Shown: positions 47,656-62,355, counted from the stretch's first letter. The stretch is DNA of 64,000 bases from Didymodactylos carnosus (GCA_905250885.1 CAJNOQ010000079.1:1-64000), one strand, 5' to 3'. Notes: a model not told the origin generated them from the sequence alone. Made by a program: numbers and translations.

Positions 47656-50576
47656 AATCTAATATATAGTTGTGGTGCTAGAAAATAAAAGAAAACAAAG
47701 TAAATACAAGATGTTGACTGAGCTCGTATAGATTCTACATATCATTAGAAAAAGTTAATTTTGAACTTTTTTGCGAACACGAAAATAAATTATCCTTGAC
47801 AGTCTTCATAGGCTGTCAATGAAAAGAAGGAAATTTATGATCTCGACACGAACAATAATCTTATGCAAATTAGAGCGGCTATTTGAACACCAATAAAATG
47901 ACAATCTGCATACCTTAGTACTAAGGAGTATGACGTTCGAGTAAGTAACTATATATATTTAATAACCCCTTGAATTAACTGCTTTAATTGTAGTATAGTT
48001 TGTTGAACTTAATCATATCTGGTTAATATCAGTTTCACAAATTTTACCTAAAGCGTACACTCGCTTTTTTACTGATCACTTTTTTTATTCACATGGTCCT
48101 GTTCTTTGAATGATTACGTACAACGAACGAACCAATGACTTTTTTTAGATTAATGAATAAGCAAATATACTGATATCAACATACATTAGTATTAGAGGAT
48201 ATTAATGAACTAAACTAAATTCAAAAACGCAAGGTAATATATTTTATACATCGATTTCCCCTTAAACAAAAGAGAAAAAATCTGATTTATTTCTGCAAAA
48301 ATAAACAAATACATAATGTACATTCTTGTTTTCTGTAAAGAGATTCTGCTTTTATCTTTGATAATAGAATAAGTTCAAGTTTAAGATTCAAATTATCAAA
48401 TGGTCAATATATATTATACAATATACATACTGAATTGGCCACGCACGGAGTACGATGCAACAATTTGGCTGCAAAGTCTCTAAAATCAACATAAAACGCA
48501 AAACGTTGGAAATGAACACGTAAAACATTCAAACGTTTGAACACATACCAGCTCAGGCTATAACGCAGATAAGTGCCGTAAAGTACTGTTTGTTTAACTA
48601 CGCTAATTAAGCGCTTAACTACGCAGATCAAACATTTAATAAAGAGAGATGAATATCATGTTTACGGAGTATAATTTACACCTGAAATAAAAGTAAAAGG
48701 CAATCAATTCTTTTTTAATTCTGAGCGATACATTCGCAATGTCAGCAATAAGCGCCAATAAAAACGATACGTCATATTCATGTTGAACAACGCATCGAAC
48801 ACGTTTTAGTTGCAAGTCCTTTGACGAATGGCCAGGTTTCTGGAACAATATAAAGCGAAAAGTTGAATCTAATTCAAGATGACTAACAAAAGCAAACGTT
48901 CTATTTATATGAAAAACGAGAAGCAGTTCTATTCGAGACTTAAATCCTTGAGACTATCAGGATCGGAGACCTTGTGGTCTAGAGCGCCAGATAAGAAGGT
49001 GAGATACAGTATACGCCACACATATTCGATCTAACCGACCAATATTTCCTAAAAATCGCACTATCATCTACTGAGTTGCCATTTTAAAGTCATTGTTTAA
49101 TGTTTCTTTTACTAATTCTCATTCATCATCATTATCACAGTCTATTCTAGTATAGTGCTTATTCTACCATTCATCAGTTGAGTAATAAGTTGTAGCAGAT
49201 TCAATTATTTACACAATAGACGGAAATTATTACAAAACTTAGTAAAACTTGTACAATTTTGGATGGAATATAATAGAAACGATAAACATTTCGTAAGTGC
49301 ATAACTGTTTCATTGAAGGAAATATGATGGATTTTCATTTGTTTACTTCACGGCTTTTCATTCTTCTTCTTGCTGTACGGTCAAGATAAGATACAATGAA
49401 TGGACGTTATAAGAAGTTTGCCAATAGCAGATAACTTCAGTAGTTGTTGAAAGCTAGCTGCCAGAAGAAAAAATTTAGAGGTCAAATATGGCCGACTAAA
49501 TAATGAAAATTTCTCAACTTTAAGTGCTTGTTTCTAGTAATAAACCATCTCATAACTCAAGTGTCAACCAAGTCTCTTGATTTTGTGAGCTAGGAAATAT
49601 AAGAAGAAAAAAGTTGAAAAAGGACTAGGCCAGGCAATATTATATAGACGCCATCTCGTAAAAGAAACAGGTCTCGGAGCTAAGAAAAGCCACATTTTCA
49701 TTTTTCCCTTTTTCATATTAGTCAATCAGTAGACTGAAAAAGCCATGGAGGCACAAGTACGATGCAATGGTGATTCTCCTCAGTAGTCAAATACTCGGTA
49801 GATTATCCTGTCGTCGAATGAAAGCACTGAATCCTTTTTTTATTCGTATGACACTTAACCAATAAAAGAATGATCTTTTTTCTTCTGTTTTTTTTTTCTT
49901 CATGTCCTCGTTTATCTATCCATCCTTTTGATTATAGTATTGTGTTAAATGATCAAGATATTCTAAAACTAAAATTTCTGGAACTATTCCTGTCAACGTC
50001 AGGCTAAAAGAAAATAACGTTTAGTTGTAGAATATCTCGATCATGTTAAAAATCTAATAAACTTTATCGATTGATATGTTTCTAATTTTCAGCACCATGA
50101 TCCCAGTTCAAAGTTTTTAACATACCGCTGTAGGGGAAAAAACTACGCTGGTTTTGTTCAGAGTAAAGTAAAAAAGATCAGATTTTTTAAGGGCCAACGT
50201 TGTATCTTTATCCGAATCTGTCTCATAAGGTATAGGTGACATGAGAAAAAAAATTCTTTGCCCATGCTCTCCTGAAGAGCTTTGATCTTTACTTGACCGT
50301 GCTCTTGTACCGCTGAGGTATAGTGTAAACTGTGTGTCAACGAGTAAACTTTTTGAACGTCTTCTTCTCTTAGTACTTAATAAGAAAATGTTCGCAAAGC
50401 TCAGAATCTGTGTATCATTAATTTTGAGCATTAAGACAAATTCGCTGACTAACTCTGCGATCTAGAGAAGGAAGCAAATATTTTGATAGTTTTGTCTTAC
50501 TTTTGTCTTGAACAACTGTAAATTCAACAGTTTTATCTAGGAAGGTTTATGTAATTCATTTAAATAGTTCTAGAAT
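47656..50576. other. Intergenic between CUL3 and BOP1 (divergent promoters)
   Basis: About 2.9 kb between divergently transcribed CUL3 and BOP1, so both promoters should be here. Minus-strand frames at 48404-48631 and 48636-48848 look protein-like in part but match no family I know. A tRNA-like A-box stretch near 48975-48990 lacks a recognisable B box. Confidence 0.4.
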
Positions 50577-53325
50577 ATGTCATCAACTGCTCGTGCTACT
50601 GATGAAGGACGCAAAAAATCACTGAAAAGAAAGAAAGTCGATATTGATGAACAGAGTGAGACGAGTATTAGTCACCATGAACGTGAAATTGATTCGGACG
50701 ATGAAGTTCCATCGAATACAATTGGAAGTGGTGTGCCGTTGAAATGGTACGATAAACACGAACACATTGGTTATGATTTAAATGCGAAAAAAGTTTATAA
50801 ACCAATACAATCTGGAAAAAAATCGGATGAAATTGATCAATTTTTAGAAAAAATGGAAAATTCTGATTATTGGAGAACAGTTTATGATGATTTAACTGGT
50901 CAAAATGTAACATTAACAAATGATGATATTAACTATATTCAACGAATTAAAAATGCTCAAACAATCGGTGATGATGTTTATGAACCGTGGCCGGACACAT
51001 TTTCAAGTGAAGTAATGATTCATCCAATATTGAATACACCAGAATCAAAAGCATCGTTTATACCGTCGAAATGGGAACGTTTGAAAGTTGGTAAATATGT
51101 TCATGCAATTAAAATGGGTTGGGTTAAACCTCCACCTCCAAAAGAAGATCCATTGTTATCAAATACTTATGATTTATGGTCCGATGATAAAACCGATTTA
51201 AATTTACCACGTTCATATATTCCTGCACCAAAATTAGAATTACCTGGTCATCGAGAATCCTATAATCCATCAAATGAATATTTGTATGATGATAACGAAT
51301 TAGAAAAATTGAGACAAAAACTGGAAGATGATTATGATGAAGATGAACGTATGACAAAAACATTATTTATACCACAAAAGTTTGACTGTTTAAGACGTGT
51401 ACCATCATATGATAATTTTATTTATGAACGATTTCAACGTTGTCTAGACTTATATTTATGTCCAAGACAAAAACGACTAAAAGCAAATATTACAGATATT
51501 AATGACTTAATTCCAAAATTACCCAAACCACAAGATTTACAACCGTTTCCAATTGTTCAATCATTAATCTACGAAGGACATAAATCCCAAATACGTTGTT
51601 TAACATGTCATACCAACGGTCAGTGGTTAGCAAGTGGTAGTGATGATTGTACAGTGAGAGTTTGGGAAATTGAAACAACAAGATGTATGAGAATATTGAC
51701 ATTTAGTAGTCCTGTTTTGTCGTTAGAATGGAACCCAGTATTATCAATATTAGCCGTGGCATGTGAAGATAAAGTTATTATGGTAAATCCAAAGTTAGGT
51801 AAGAAAAGCTGATAGACTTGTGGAATATATAGCTCCATACAAAATTTACCGGCGATCGTGAACTTTTTTTGTGTTTTACTACTATGTTTATATTTACGAG
51901 CAAATTGTCGTTAAAATTAGAAAAAACTTTCGAATACTCCTCTCATTCACATCACACTGACAGTGAATGACATTCTTCGGATGAATCTCTTCGACTAGTC
52001 CAGATAAATAGTACGTTACAACATTACCTTTATTTATAAAGTCAGAAAACATCTTAATGTGTTAATCTTCAGTACAGTGGAAAGATCGACAGAAAGAGGG
52101 TATAAATCATCTAGGAGTGAGATACAAACAAGTACTATGGTTAAGTTTAATGAACTTCTCACAGAAAGACTACTGAAAAGAGAAGGAACACTACTGTGAG
52201 GTATGACGATTGAGAAAATCATTCGTTCAAAAGTTTTCAAAAAATTCTCATATTGTAAAACGTTTAGAAGTTTTCACAACACAGAATTTTCTATAAATGA
52301 TCATTTAGACACAAATGCACATTTTGCATCTTTAAGTTTCGCATTGGTAAACTCTAGCTATCTGACATATTGAATATTTATTAAAAACCCGTATCTACAA
52401 CTTCACTCTGCTCATTAACACCGGATCTGGCATACAATCTACGTTTGTCTGTTTAGGTGAACAAGCAAAAACATTGTTTACTGATGAATTTCTTAAACAA
52501 ATTCAAGTTAATCAATCTGATGATCAAAATAAGGATATTCATTGGTCAAACGAAGAAAATGATGAATATATAAGGTTGGAAATTAAGCATTTTGCTCGCG
52601 TGAAACAAGTACAGTGGCAAGGACGTGGAGATTATTTTTCGTGTGTGTTAAATACAACAGCACAACAATCAAAATCAAAATCTGTTGTTATACATCATCT
52701 GTCGAAGTGTCGTTCACAATTTCCATTTAAACATTTGAAAGGTCATGTTCAATTCGTTAAATTTCATCCGAATAAACCGATTCTATTCATATGTACTCAA
52801 CATGCAATTAAAATTTATCACTTAATACGTCAAGAATTGTTGAAGCGATTATTTGTAAACACAAAATGGATATCATCGATTGACATTCATCCACACGGAG
52901 ATAATTTAATTATTGGAGGTTATGATTCAAGAATTAACTGGTTTGATTTAGATGTAAGTTATTAGTATCTGTCTAACAGAATGAAGCTTTACAGAAGTTA
53001 CATGTCGGATTTACTTTGTCTTTATTTTCAGTTAAGCGTGAAACCATATGAAACGTATCGCTATCATAAACGTGCAATTCGATCAATTAAATATCATCAA
53101 AAATTACCATTGTTTGCATCAGCTAGTGACGATGGTTCATGTGTTATATCACATTGTATGGTTTATCAAGATTTATTAAAAAATCCATTAATCGTACCAG
53201 TCAAAATATTGAGAGGACATAAAATAACCAATGATATTGGTATTTTAGATTGTTTATTTCATCCTCAACAACCATGGATATTTACATCCGGATCAGATTC
53301 AACAATTCGATTATATACAAACTAA
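50577..53325 (+). CDS. BOP1: Ribosome biogenesis protein BOP1 (Erb1 family)
   Basis: Nucleolar component of the PeBoW complex (PES1-BOP1-WDR12) needed for processing of 27S/32S pre-rRNA and 60S subunit assembly. Three exons, 50577-51798, 52457-52953 and 53032-53325, keep frame; 670 residues, somewhat shorter than human (746). The N-terminus is acidic and basic ([14 protein letters not shown]). The BOP1NT domain follows, with [58 protein letters not shown] and [24 protein letters not shown]-terminal WD40 propeller starts at [10 protein letters not shown] with [15 protein letters not shown] and ends [11 protein letters not shown]. No disruption is seen. The first intron (658 bp) is long for this window. 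Confidence 0.95.
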
Positions 53326-53418
53326 TTGTTTTTTTGTTTTGATTTTATTCAAAACTATTGTGTAATCGTTTTTTATAAACGATAAGCATTTGTTAAATTT
53401 GTTTTTGAAAGTTAAAGT

Positions 53419-53853
53419 ATGGAAATAGCTCTTGATGTACTTTCCTCTCATATTTTAGATTTAACATCTTTCAATGAAGACTATTATGATGAAGAAAAAT
53501 TTCAAGCATTTTTTTCAAATTTTTGTATGAGATTAGCTAGATGCCTTGTTGTGGATGATTGCAGCTATTTTTTTGACTCACGAATTGCTTTACTTCATCA
53601 GAAAAACAAGAAATGCATTTCTCCAAAATACGTAGTTTGTATTTTAAACAAACTGTTGTCCCTTAGTAAACAGATCCAAATTTACCACTTTTTTTAACAC
53701 TAATCTATTACATCACGCTTTGTTTCTATTTTTTAGATAAAACTGTCGAATGAACTAAAAGGAAATAAACTTGCAACTATAAAATCTAAAGTTCAGTTTG
53801 TCTGTTGTTATGTGAAAATATCTAAAATACTTTTCTCTTTCACATATTAATTG
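53419..53853 (+). CDS. Small hypothetical protein gene or gene remnant
   Basis: An ATG 93 bp after the BOP1 stop opens a 92-residue frame (53419-53697) rich in FFSNFCMRLARCLVVDDCSYFF. A possible second exon after TTTTTTAG (53737) reads IKLSNELKGNKLATIKSKVQ and ends in TAA. The two would join in frame if exon 1 ended after ...LSLSKQ (CAG), but the next bases there are ATCC, not GT, so the donor may be mutated and the gene dead. I do not recognise the protein. Its closeness to BOP1 leaves open that it is only 3' UTR. Confidence 0.35.
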
Positions 53854-54430
53854 CTTTTCTTTGATTATATTTCATTTGTCGATAAAAAGGGCGTCATCAT
53901 GTTCGCGAATTGACTTAGTAAAGTAACGTATTCAGAAATCATATGTCATTATCTGATCTGAATCAAACGAATTCGTTAATAATGATGATGATTTAAATTG
54001 ATTTGTCTATAATCATTAAACGATCGAAGACATGAATAAATCATTAACTAACGGTGATTATGTAATGATAATTAAGTTGAGTTTTGATTTTGTATTTAAA
54101 ATAGTTTACCTGACAAGTTTTCCTATTTAAATCTTTAGATTGTACACATCTTACTTTAGAACAAGATCGTGCATGTTTTAATTTAAAGTAGAGTAGCTAG
54201 CTGCGCTTTATCCTTTGTCACGAACAAATTGATTCTGACCTGGTATTACATTCTTTCATTCAAGTATTTTCCCTAGGGTAGTTTCTTGAACTTTTGTCTG
54301 TTCATGACATGGCATAAATCTGTAAAATTATCTTTATTCCTCTGGTTGTTTCTTCTTAGACGATGAATTACAATTTTTTTTTCCGTCAACGAACTTACTA
54401 TTATCCGTAAGGGATCTGCACGTTTTCTCA
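53854..54430. other. Intergenic, no supported gene
   Basis: AT-rich sequence with nothing recognisable; it ends at the outer border of a foldback repeat. Confidence 0.35.
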
Positions 54431-55015
54431 ACATTTTTTGAACCGTAAAAACATGAAAATTTGTGGATTTTGCCGAATCGAAAGAGACGTCTTCTGCTAA
54501 AAATTGTTTTCAGACAGTAGGATTTTGAAAGGATCTTGGGAAAACCTAGTACGGTTTTCAAAATTTGAAATACCAACAAATTCCTTTTTATATATGGACA
54601 GATAGTCCTCTTTGTATATCTGGTACACCCTTTAGTTCAAGAGAAGGATTAACAACACTAGAAAGTATTTTACACGGTGAAAAATTATCTTAAAAACCTA
54701 AGCTATAAATTTCGGTCATAACGATAACTATGCTTCATCAGTTTTTGAGGTTCTCAGGAAATTGAAAGAATTAGTCCTTGAGCTCTCACGAAATGCCACA
54801 TCAAAAATATAATATATGAAAACAGCGGTTATTTTTCATTTTTTTAGAGAACACTTTGATTTTGAAAATTCAATCAGGTTTTCTGAAGATCCTTTCAGAA
54901 TCCCACACCGTCTAAAAACAGTTTTCTAGCAGAAGATTTTCCTTTCGATCTCCTCTATATAATGGTGAAATCTCCAAATTTCTATCTTTCACCGTTTTAA
55001 AAACGTCCTGGTCTA
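54431..55015. repeat. Degenerate foldback repeat
   Basis: Arms about 54431-54572 and 54850-55015 are imperfect reverse complements. Paired landmarks are GTCTTCTGCTAAAAATTGTTT with AAACAGTTTTCTAGCAGAAG, and AGGATCTTGGGAAAACCT with AGGTTTTCTGAAGATCCT. The arms are more diverged than those of the other foldbacks, suggesting an older insertion. No protein is encoded; the frame 54334-54579 falls across the left arm. Confidence 0.65.
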
Positions 55016-56118
55016 TGGTAATAAGTTAATCAATTTTTTAACTTATTTAAAAGCAATAATTTAAGACAGCAGCCTGTTTGCATTTCGTTATAAAAATCAA
55101 ACACACTGCCGGATTACTAATCTTCATGCTTAACCGATTTTATCGCTACTTTAATGAAAAGATTTCGTGAGCATCGAGCCTTGTTTTCGAAGTTTCAAAA
55201 CCAAAGTTACAAGAGCATAAGAAGACGATGCGTTGCATAATTACATAGGAAGGATTCTTTTTGGGTGACTGATTACATTTCTTAATTCAAATGCTTTATA
55301 AAAATAATATGACTGATAGTAGTGACACCACTAGCCAGCAAAGCATGAGATAAAGTGTGGATTTCATCGACTATCTTTCTTTAGTTTCTTCCAAAATGAC
55401 TTAAAAACTCTACTAGAAGTTGTTTTCTTGTTCTTTCAACAAATTTTGCCGTCGTTTGACCTTTGCTATTCTCTACGTATATGCCTATTTTTTCTTCTTC
55501 TCTCTCTGCAACCATTCTTCTTCTCAGTTCTATCGGGAGGGGAGGGAGCTGTCGAATACTTTTTCGTCAAAATGTCGATCGCTTTATGCTTCATAGAACA
55601 TTGCGAACGGTAACAAAATAAATAATACAACCTCTTGCATTATTCTCCTTCTTTCTTTCTTTTCTTGTTGGAAATAAGAAAGCAACAGAAGAAAAAAAAG
55701 AAGTTTTTACGAACTGCACAAAGGTTTTCTATAGATGTACGTGGGAGCTTCCTTTTTCCATTCCTTTTTTGTTTTCCTGTTGCGAAGGAAAAAAGAAGAA
55801 TAAATATGTAAGTAAAACTGATAAGTTGAAGACCTGTAGATAGATATACACTCGCACTGTTTCTTTCTCTCTGTCTCTCTCTTTCTCTCTCAAGTCAAAG
55901 ATGATGAAATGATGGCATATTATAGACAGAACTCGGAAGGAAAATACATACATTGAATAGAGAAACAGCTAAAGAACAAGGAATGCTTAATAGAGAAATT
56001 TTTCCTCGTTCGTTTTTTTATTGAGATGTGGTTTAAAGCTGAATACAACAATAAAAGTCAAGTGCTTATGATGTAGTTTATTTTTTTAAAAGGTGGGTAT
56101 AAAAAGGAATGTTCAAGT
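55016..56118. other. Intergenic, no supported gene
   Basis: AT-rich, with a short CT tract near 55860-55890. Frames 55428-55613 (+) and 55729-55953 (-) have no features beyond those of low-complexity DNA. Confidence 0.35.
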
Positions 56119-56520
56119 GCGCCTAATAGGTCTATTAGATATTGACCATTATTACAGGGACGTTTTGCCCAAACTCCAAGAGTTCTCTCAAGAAATTTCG
56201 ATGAAGAACATTTTTTTCTAAGAATTTCGAAATATCGACACGGTTTGGGGACAGGGTTGACAAAAATGGCTATTAGACAGCTTTGCTGATAACTATACGA
56301 AGAAATTATATTCTAGATGCATTGTAAAAGTATTAATAATGTCAAAATTTGCTGGTATTGTACTAAAACTGTCTAATAGCCATTTCTGTCAACCTTATCT
56401 TCGAAACCGCGTCAATATTTTGAAATTCTTAGAAAAAAAATGTTCTTCATCGAAATTTCTTGAGTTAACTCTTGGAGTTTACGAAAAACGTCTTTGTAAT
56501 GGTCGTCGATCCCATTAGCG
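56119..56520. mobile_element. Foldback element, about 400 bp
   Basis: Arms 56119-56280 and 56370-56520 are reverse complements with few mismatches. The outer pairing is around GACGTTTTGCCCAAACTCCAAGAG with CTTGGAGTTTACGAAAAACGTC; the inner pairing is TGGCTATTAGACAG with CTGTCTAATAGCCA; the loop is about 90 bp. No coding capacity. Confidence 0.8.
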
Positions 56521-58796
56521 TTACTAAGCGTGTCTGTTTTAATAGCTTTATCGTCGCTAGATTTCTGTTGTTATAAGAATAGAAACTTGTAAGTAAGAAA
56601 GGAAACATTGTAGCAAATATGTCTCTCAATTTTTTTCTTGCTTTAACGGTTTGTTTTCGTTTTAAAGTTATAGATTTTCTAGAAAAGAATGTTAAGTGAA
56701 TTTTAGAGCCGTATCTCCTATAAATGTGATAACAGTAACAATATCTCAGAAGAGAAGTGAATGGAAGTGTGCAAAAAGTCTCGAAAAAGTACAACCGATA
56801 TTTGCTAAAAAAACTTATGATCCATAACCGTGTAAAAGTCTTCATTTGCATAGTGTAATCCGTTTATGTACTACTAAGATTTGTATAAAATAGTTTTCGC
56901 GGAAGAAAACATTTTTCTTCTCGAAATTCGGGCTATTTTGATTTGTGTTATGTTACCTTCTGTGCGTTTGTTAAAATAATTGAATTATAAAAAAACAATC
57001 TTGTTTTTTTTCTGCGTAATTAAAACGAATGCCATAAGCAAAAATGCAATACTAGTTGATAATATCAACTATGATGATCAGTTCATCTTGTAATACAAAA
57101 AATATATAAGAGATAAAATCATGGACGATATTCGTAGTAATAGAATAGAAAAAAATGTATATATACATGTACTACATAATATTTCTAACAGCTATAGACA
57201 TTGTACTTGTCACTTTAATATTTGAAACGTTGCGCTCCTTCAAAATCATATTGCTTGGATATTTGACCCTGAATCGGTCAAGTCAGATACAGACATGAAA
57301 ATTTTACCTTGTCTGCACAAAAATTGATTATTCCAAATATTAGTTTCGAATATAAAAGAATTGGCATGAATATGAAAATCAACAATATAGCATGCAAAAG
57401 TTAAAATAAAGATGGATAAAATAGTGGGAAATCAAATCCAAAACAAACTTTTCGTTGTAAAAAATATGAACAATAACTTTTTTCTATTAGCAATGGGCGT
57501 ATATTGTAAATGAATGTAAAGCATGACAGGCGCAAAACATTATAATAAATACATTCAAAACTAAGTAAAATCTTACGTGACTATCGATCGGTAAATATAG
57601 AACATCTTTGTACTAAAGATTTTCAGAGAGGTAATATACAGAATCGTGTTTCTACATATCAGGAATGCCTTGCGAGCATTGCACTCAAAATTCGACGCTG
57701 AATTTGTTTAAAACCTATTAATCTTCTTGATCGGTCTACAATAAAGTGAATTACTGTAGAAAACTAAATGTTTTGAGGGCAATGATCTTTCCATTTTGTC
57801 CTGATATTTGTCAACTTGTATTTATTAACATTTTCACCCTTGAAGAACTTTTTGTTAGTTTTCCGTATTTGACGCTACTGAATGTTTATTATTTCTGAAG
57901 TAAAATGAAGATGACTCCGTTTGTCAGCACGTTTGAAAACAACGTGCAAAAATCTTACACTCATAGAATAGAAATGTTCATTTTATAATACAGAATAGTT
58001 TTTAAAGTTTACTGTTACATCAGTCAAATGGTGTGATTTTTATGACGTCAAAAAAAACCGTATCAAAATTTCTCAAAAATGAGATTTTTTTTTAATACGA
58101 GAAAGAAACTTGGGGAAATTTTTAATGGATGAGTATCATTTCATCATTTTTTGACTTGTTCAGTTAATAAACACATGTATCTCACTCTTTCGCGGTTTCT
58201 TTTGTAAAAAAATGATGACAGCGAAAGAAAGATAGGAGAACAATTAATTTTTTGTTTTATTCTATTTGTAGTTTTCTGCTTAGTGAAAAATCATTCGAGC
58301 GTGATGGTGCGCACATTGCGTGTGTAGTTAGGTGAATATTCGGTTTATGTGTGTATTGAAAATACATAGTTTTGTGCCGGACGACATACCCAGTTGAAGA
58401 ATAGAATAAAAAACATTGACATCTTCATTATGACTATGAAAGATGAGCTTAACGATTTTGTAGACAAAGTCATTATGGTAGGTTGAAACTAATTCTCTCA
58501 TTCTATAATTATCTTGCTAATATTTCTTGATATAATCGATAAAATGTCATTATTGCTTCAGAAATGTCTTATAGTTTCTGAGTTTGAGTTCCAAGATCTG
58601 CCACATTTCTATTGATAAATGATTGTTTCTATACAAAAAAATAAATAAGTTGTTCTATTAAGCTCATGATATATAATAGATCATCGTCATCATCATAAAT
58701 ATACAACAATTTACTAATATACTGTGAGTTACTAGAAACTAGATGTAAACAGTTAATATAGTTCATTTGTATATATTATTATGTAAAAACAGAATG

Positions 58797-58823
58797 AGAG
58801 AGAGAGACAGAGAGAGAGAGAGA
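58797..58823. repeat. AG microsatellite
   Basis: GAGA run with one interruption (GAGAGAGAGACAGAGAG). Confidence 0.8.
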
Positions 58824-60402
58824 ACGAAGAAAACCTGGATAAGTAATGATTACTATTATTTTTCAGAGAATGGTTACGATGAACTCTCGTGGTAGTTTTA
58901 TTTCAAATGAAAGCTAAAATGTCAAGATATTTCTCGTTATATTCGTTTGGCATATTTCCACTTGTTGTAGAAATAATTGTCATTCGATCAACTCATAATG
59001 AGAAAATCTTTTTAATATCAGATCTATAAGTGTAAAAAAGTGACTCGAATCTTAGTAATGTTTTTTCATTCAAAATAGAAAGTTTAATTATTGATGAATT
59101 GTAAACTAATGTCTTCATTTGTTTGTATGATCATCATTATTTCTCTTATTTTTCATACAATGTGCAGATCGATTATTGTTCCGTTGAGAATAGGAAAATT
59201 GATCAATATCTTACATACAAAATCTTATCGTTAGAATCAAACTTTTTTTTCTTCTTTTATTTGAATGTTAAGACATTTTAGTTGCGTGACTAACATAACT
59301 ATGTAAGAGTTCATTCACTTTGCATACTTTTTAGTTATTATGTAATGAGGCAAACTGATAGTAATTAGTGTTTAATAGACTTGAATCATTCTGAATTTCC
59401 GCTCTTAAAACTTTGCACCTGAATTTTAGTGGAAAATAAAGAAATCCTTACTTAAACACTAAAATTGATTTTATTATCAATAATATAGTATATGTTAAGC
59501 GGATACTGCAGTTTTCTTATAATATTTTGTCCTGTTTAATAATTTCGTTACGTTTAAGAAATGAATTATTTTTTTCTGTTATAAAATAAAACAGCATTAC
59601 TGTATATTTTCAAAAAGATGTTGACATATCCGAGCGTGTTTGTTTTTGTTGTTTTCCTTTGTGTATAATGGAGTTGAAGAAAAAAGAAAAAGAACTGTAG
59701 TTTTGCAGAAACTACAGTATAGATATATGTACGTCGATATGTATATTTTATTAACACATCTTATTTGTCGTATTTCGCTGTTCGCTTTTTTTTTCTTTAC
59801 TCTCTGTCATGTCTTTCTTTGTTCTCTCATATTATATATACTACACTCTTGCTTACTTCTGAGACAAAGACGTATTCAATGGGAGTGAAAAGAAAAAAAG
59901 TTTGCACGGTGTTTTATTCCAGTCATTTTCTTTTTTGTTTCCTAATCACAATGTGTATTGGTACATTTACAGACGAATCTGTTGTTTTTGTCGAAAGTAG
60001 TATACACGTTTTTTGATTAGTATCAAAGAGAGCATTTTCTTTAAATTCGATCACATTGACATTGTAGTGAATAACTGATTCAAAATATTGTACATTAAAG
60101 AAAATCTTTACATCATATTGAAATTTAAGAATAGTTTTATAAGTAAACATAACAGTTACTGAGAATTAGAATGTTAATCATGTTCTCACCAGCTATTAGA
60201 TTAACTTAGTATAGTGTATGTTTGACACAATCTCTGCTCTGTATCTGCTGCCTATGTAGAGTATCTTCGATGTCTATAGAGAGAGCATTCTTGTTTTGAA
60301 CAATTAATGGAATGTTACTTATTTATTTCGATCGGTCAAGTTTCGTTTTTTTTTCTCTTCTTGTTCTGTAGTCGTCACTTATATATACGTACATACATAT
60401 AT

Positions 60403-60427
60403 ACTTGTATATATATATATATATATG
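60403..60427. repeat. TA microsatellite
   Basis: ATATAT run in the T-rich region upstream of the last gene. Confidence 0.8.
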
Positions 60428-62332
60428 TATTTGTTTAAAAAAAATGAACTAATATGACCTATTATGCCACGGCATAATCAATCTGTATATTGCTTCACTC
60501 AATATACTGATTATATGATGATCGGGTGAGAAACGTTTATATTTTTATTTTCTGATATATTCTAATCAAGAATTCACTTTCTACAATTGACTATTTGAAT
60601 TTGATGAAAAAAATCTGTTTATATTGATGATACTATATGTTTGTGATCTTCAAAAATTGTATTATTTGTATCTCTTTTATCAGAAAGTTGTGTGACATTG
60701 ATATAAGAGTTATCTCTTTTCTTTTTCTTCTTCTTCATTTATATATGAGTATAGGGTTTCTGGAGTTATAACGGTATTTGCATCTTCTTAGAATTATATG
60801 TATATTCTATTCTGTTTGTATTCTTCTCATGTTAAGAAAAATAACAATACTATTTTTCCCATCTCTATATATGCATAGAATAATAGTAATAATAATAATA
60901 ATATAAACACACATACAGGTCTCAAACTATTACTGCAACATTTTTCTTCTCTCTTCTTTTACTTTTTTTTTGTACGTTTGCTCTTCTATTAATTCGTCTT
61001 ATGTGCCACTTCCAACATCATTCTATACAACCAATTACATGTACGATATATCTTATTTAGTAAACCTCAATCTACTTCTACTGTATGTTAATATAGATAT
61101 GAATAGTATCAATAAATCTATTGATAAAATCAGTATTCGGAAACCTGTTTTATGAATAATAAACGTTTTTTTTTAGTATCATTTTTAAAAAAAGACAAAT
61201 GTAATAGAAATATTTTGATTTCTCAATAACAATAGACAATGTTTATATGTTGTAAGGGATAGTGAGATAATTTTACATTAAAATCAATCTTAGCACATTA
61301 ATTGATCTTCGATATCGGCCATGTGTTAAAAATTCTTATCACTGTTAAAAATCAAGTTTTTATACATCAATAACTATACTGTTTTCTAGGTTTTGTTATG
61401 TGATGATTGTGTCTGTCGTATAGAGAATAAGTTTTCTTTATTTATTTTACTGGTGTACACCTTTATGTTTGTCTACGACGCGTTAAAATGAAAAGAAAAG
61501 AACGTTCTCCTTGACATCGCTTGCGTTTAACGTTCATTTCTGATTTTTTTTCTTCTGTGTGTGTATGATGAAGCAGCAGGATACAGATTATGAACCTTCA
61601 TTTAAAAAAACAAACTCCTTAATAAAATGCTTTTTTTCTTACAATTTTTTTCAGTGTTTTTTTTAAATAAAATCAATAGGGTTTTGTTTGAATCTTTAAC
61701 TGATTTTTACTTATATAACGAAACATTTATTGTAATAACGATTTAGAACGCATAAGAAAAGTTCTATTTCTTTATTCTATACTAAAAGTACATTTTTTTT
61801 TAGCTTTCTATATGTTACTTTTAATTTGTTTATAAAAGATTTTATGGTCATGTGAAATATTATTACTAATATCATATAAAATTTGTATCTCTTTGGGACT
61901 GAATGAAATACCAAACATAGTCTGTTTTCCTCTTTTTTTTTTTTTTTGTCTGTTTGCATTATTTTGTATTACAAGTAGTATGAGTATTAGAAAAAAGTTT
62001 TTTCCCCTCTATATTACACCTATGACTAATTATGTGAAGGTTGTTCGTTGTAGTAATGGTAGGACTTGTAGTGATAGTAGTTATATTTCTCATTCACTTT
62101 TTTTTTAAAGATGTGCTCATCCCGGAAATGAACATGTTAATAAATAGAGGGAAGAGTCTATAGAAAAAAAACAAAAAAAAAGAAGAAAAAACGTAGTTTC
62201 TTTTACTCTTTTTGCTTTATATCTATATACATAGATATAGTTTTTCTGTTAGTTCACGCGATGCAGTTTTCACACCTTGATACATCCATACACATATATA
62301 TATATTCTTCGGAGATTTTGCTGCTCTGTATG

Positions 62333-62355
62333 TTTATATATATATATATATATAA
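62333..62355. repeat. TA microsatellite
   Basis: TATATA run within the T-rich stretch. Confidence 0.8.

Noticed and set aside
48404-48848. Two adjacent minus-strand open frames (75 and 70 residues)
   Set aside because: No family recognised, no convincing splice join; listed only as part of the intergenic region.
48965-49020. tRNA A-box-like TGTGGTCTAGAGCGCC stretch
   Set aside because: No B box or cloverleaf downstream; probably chance or a relic.
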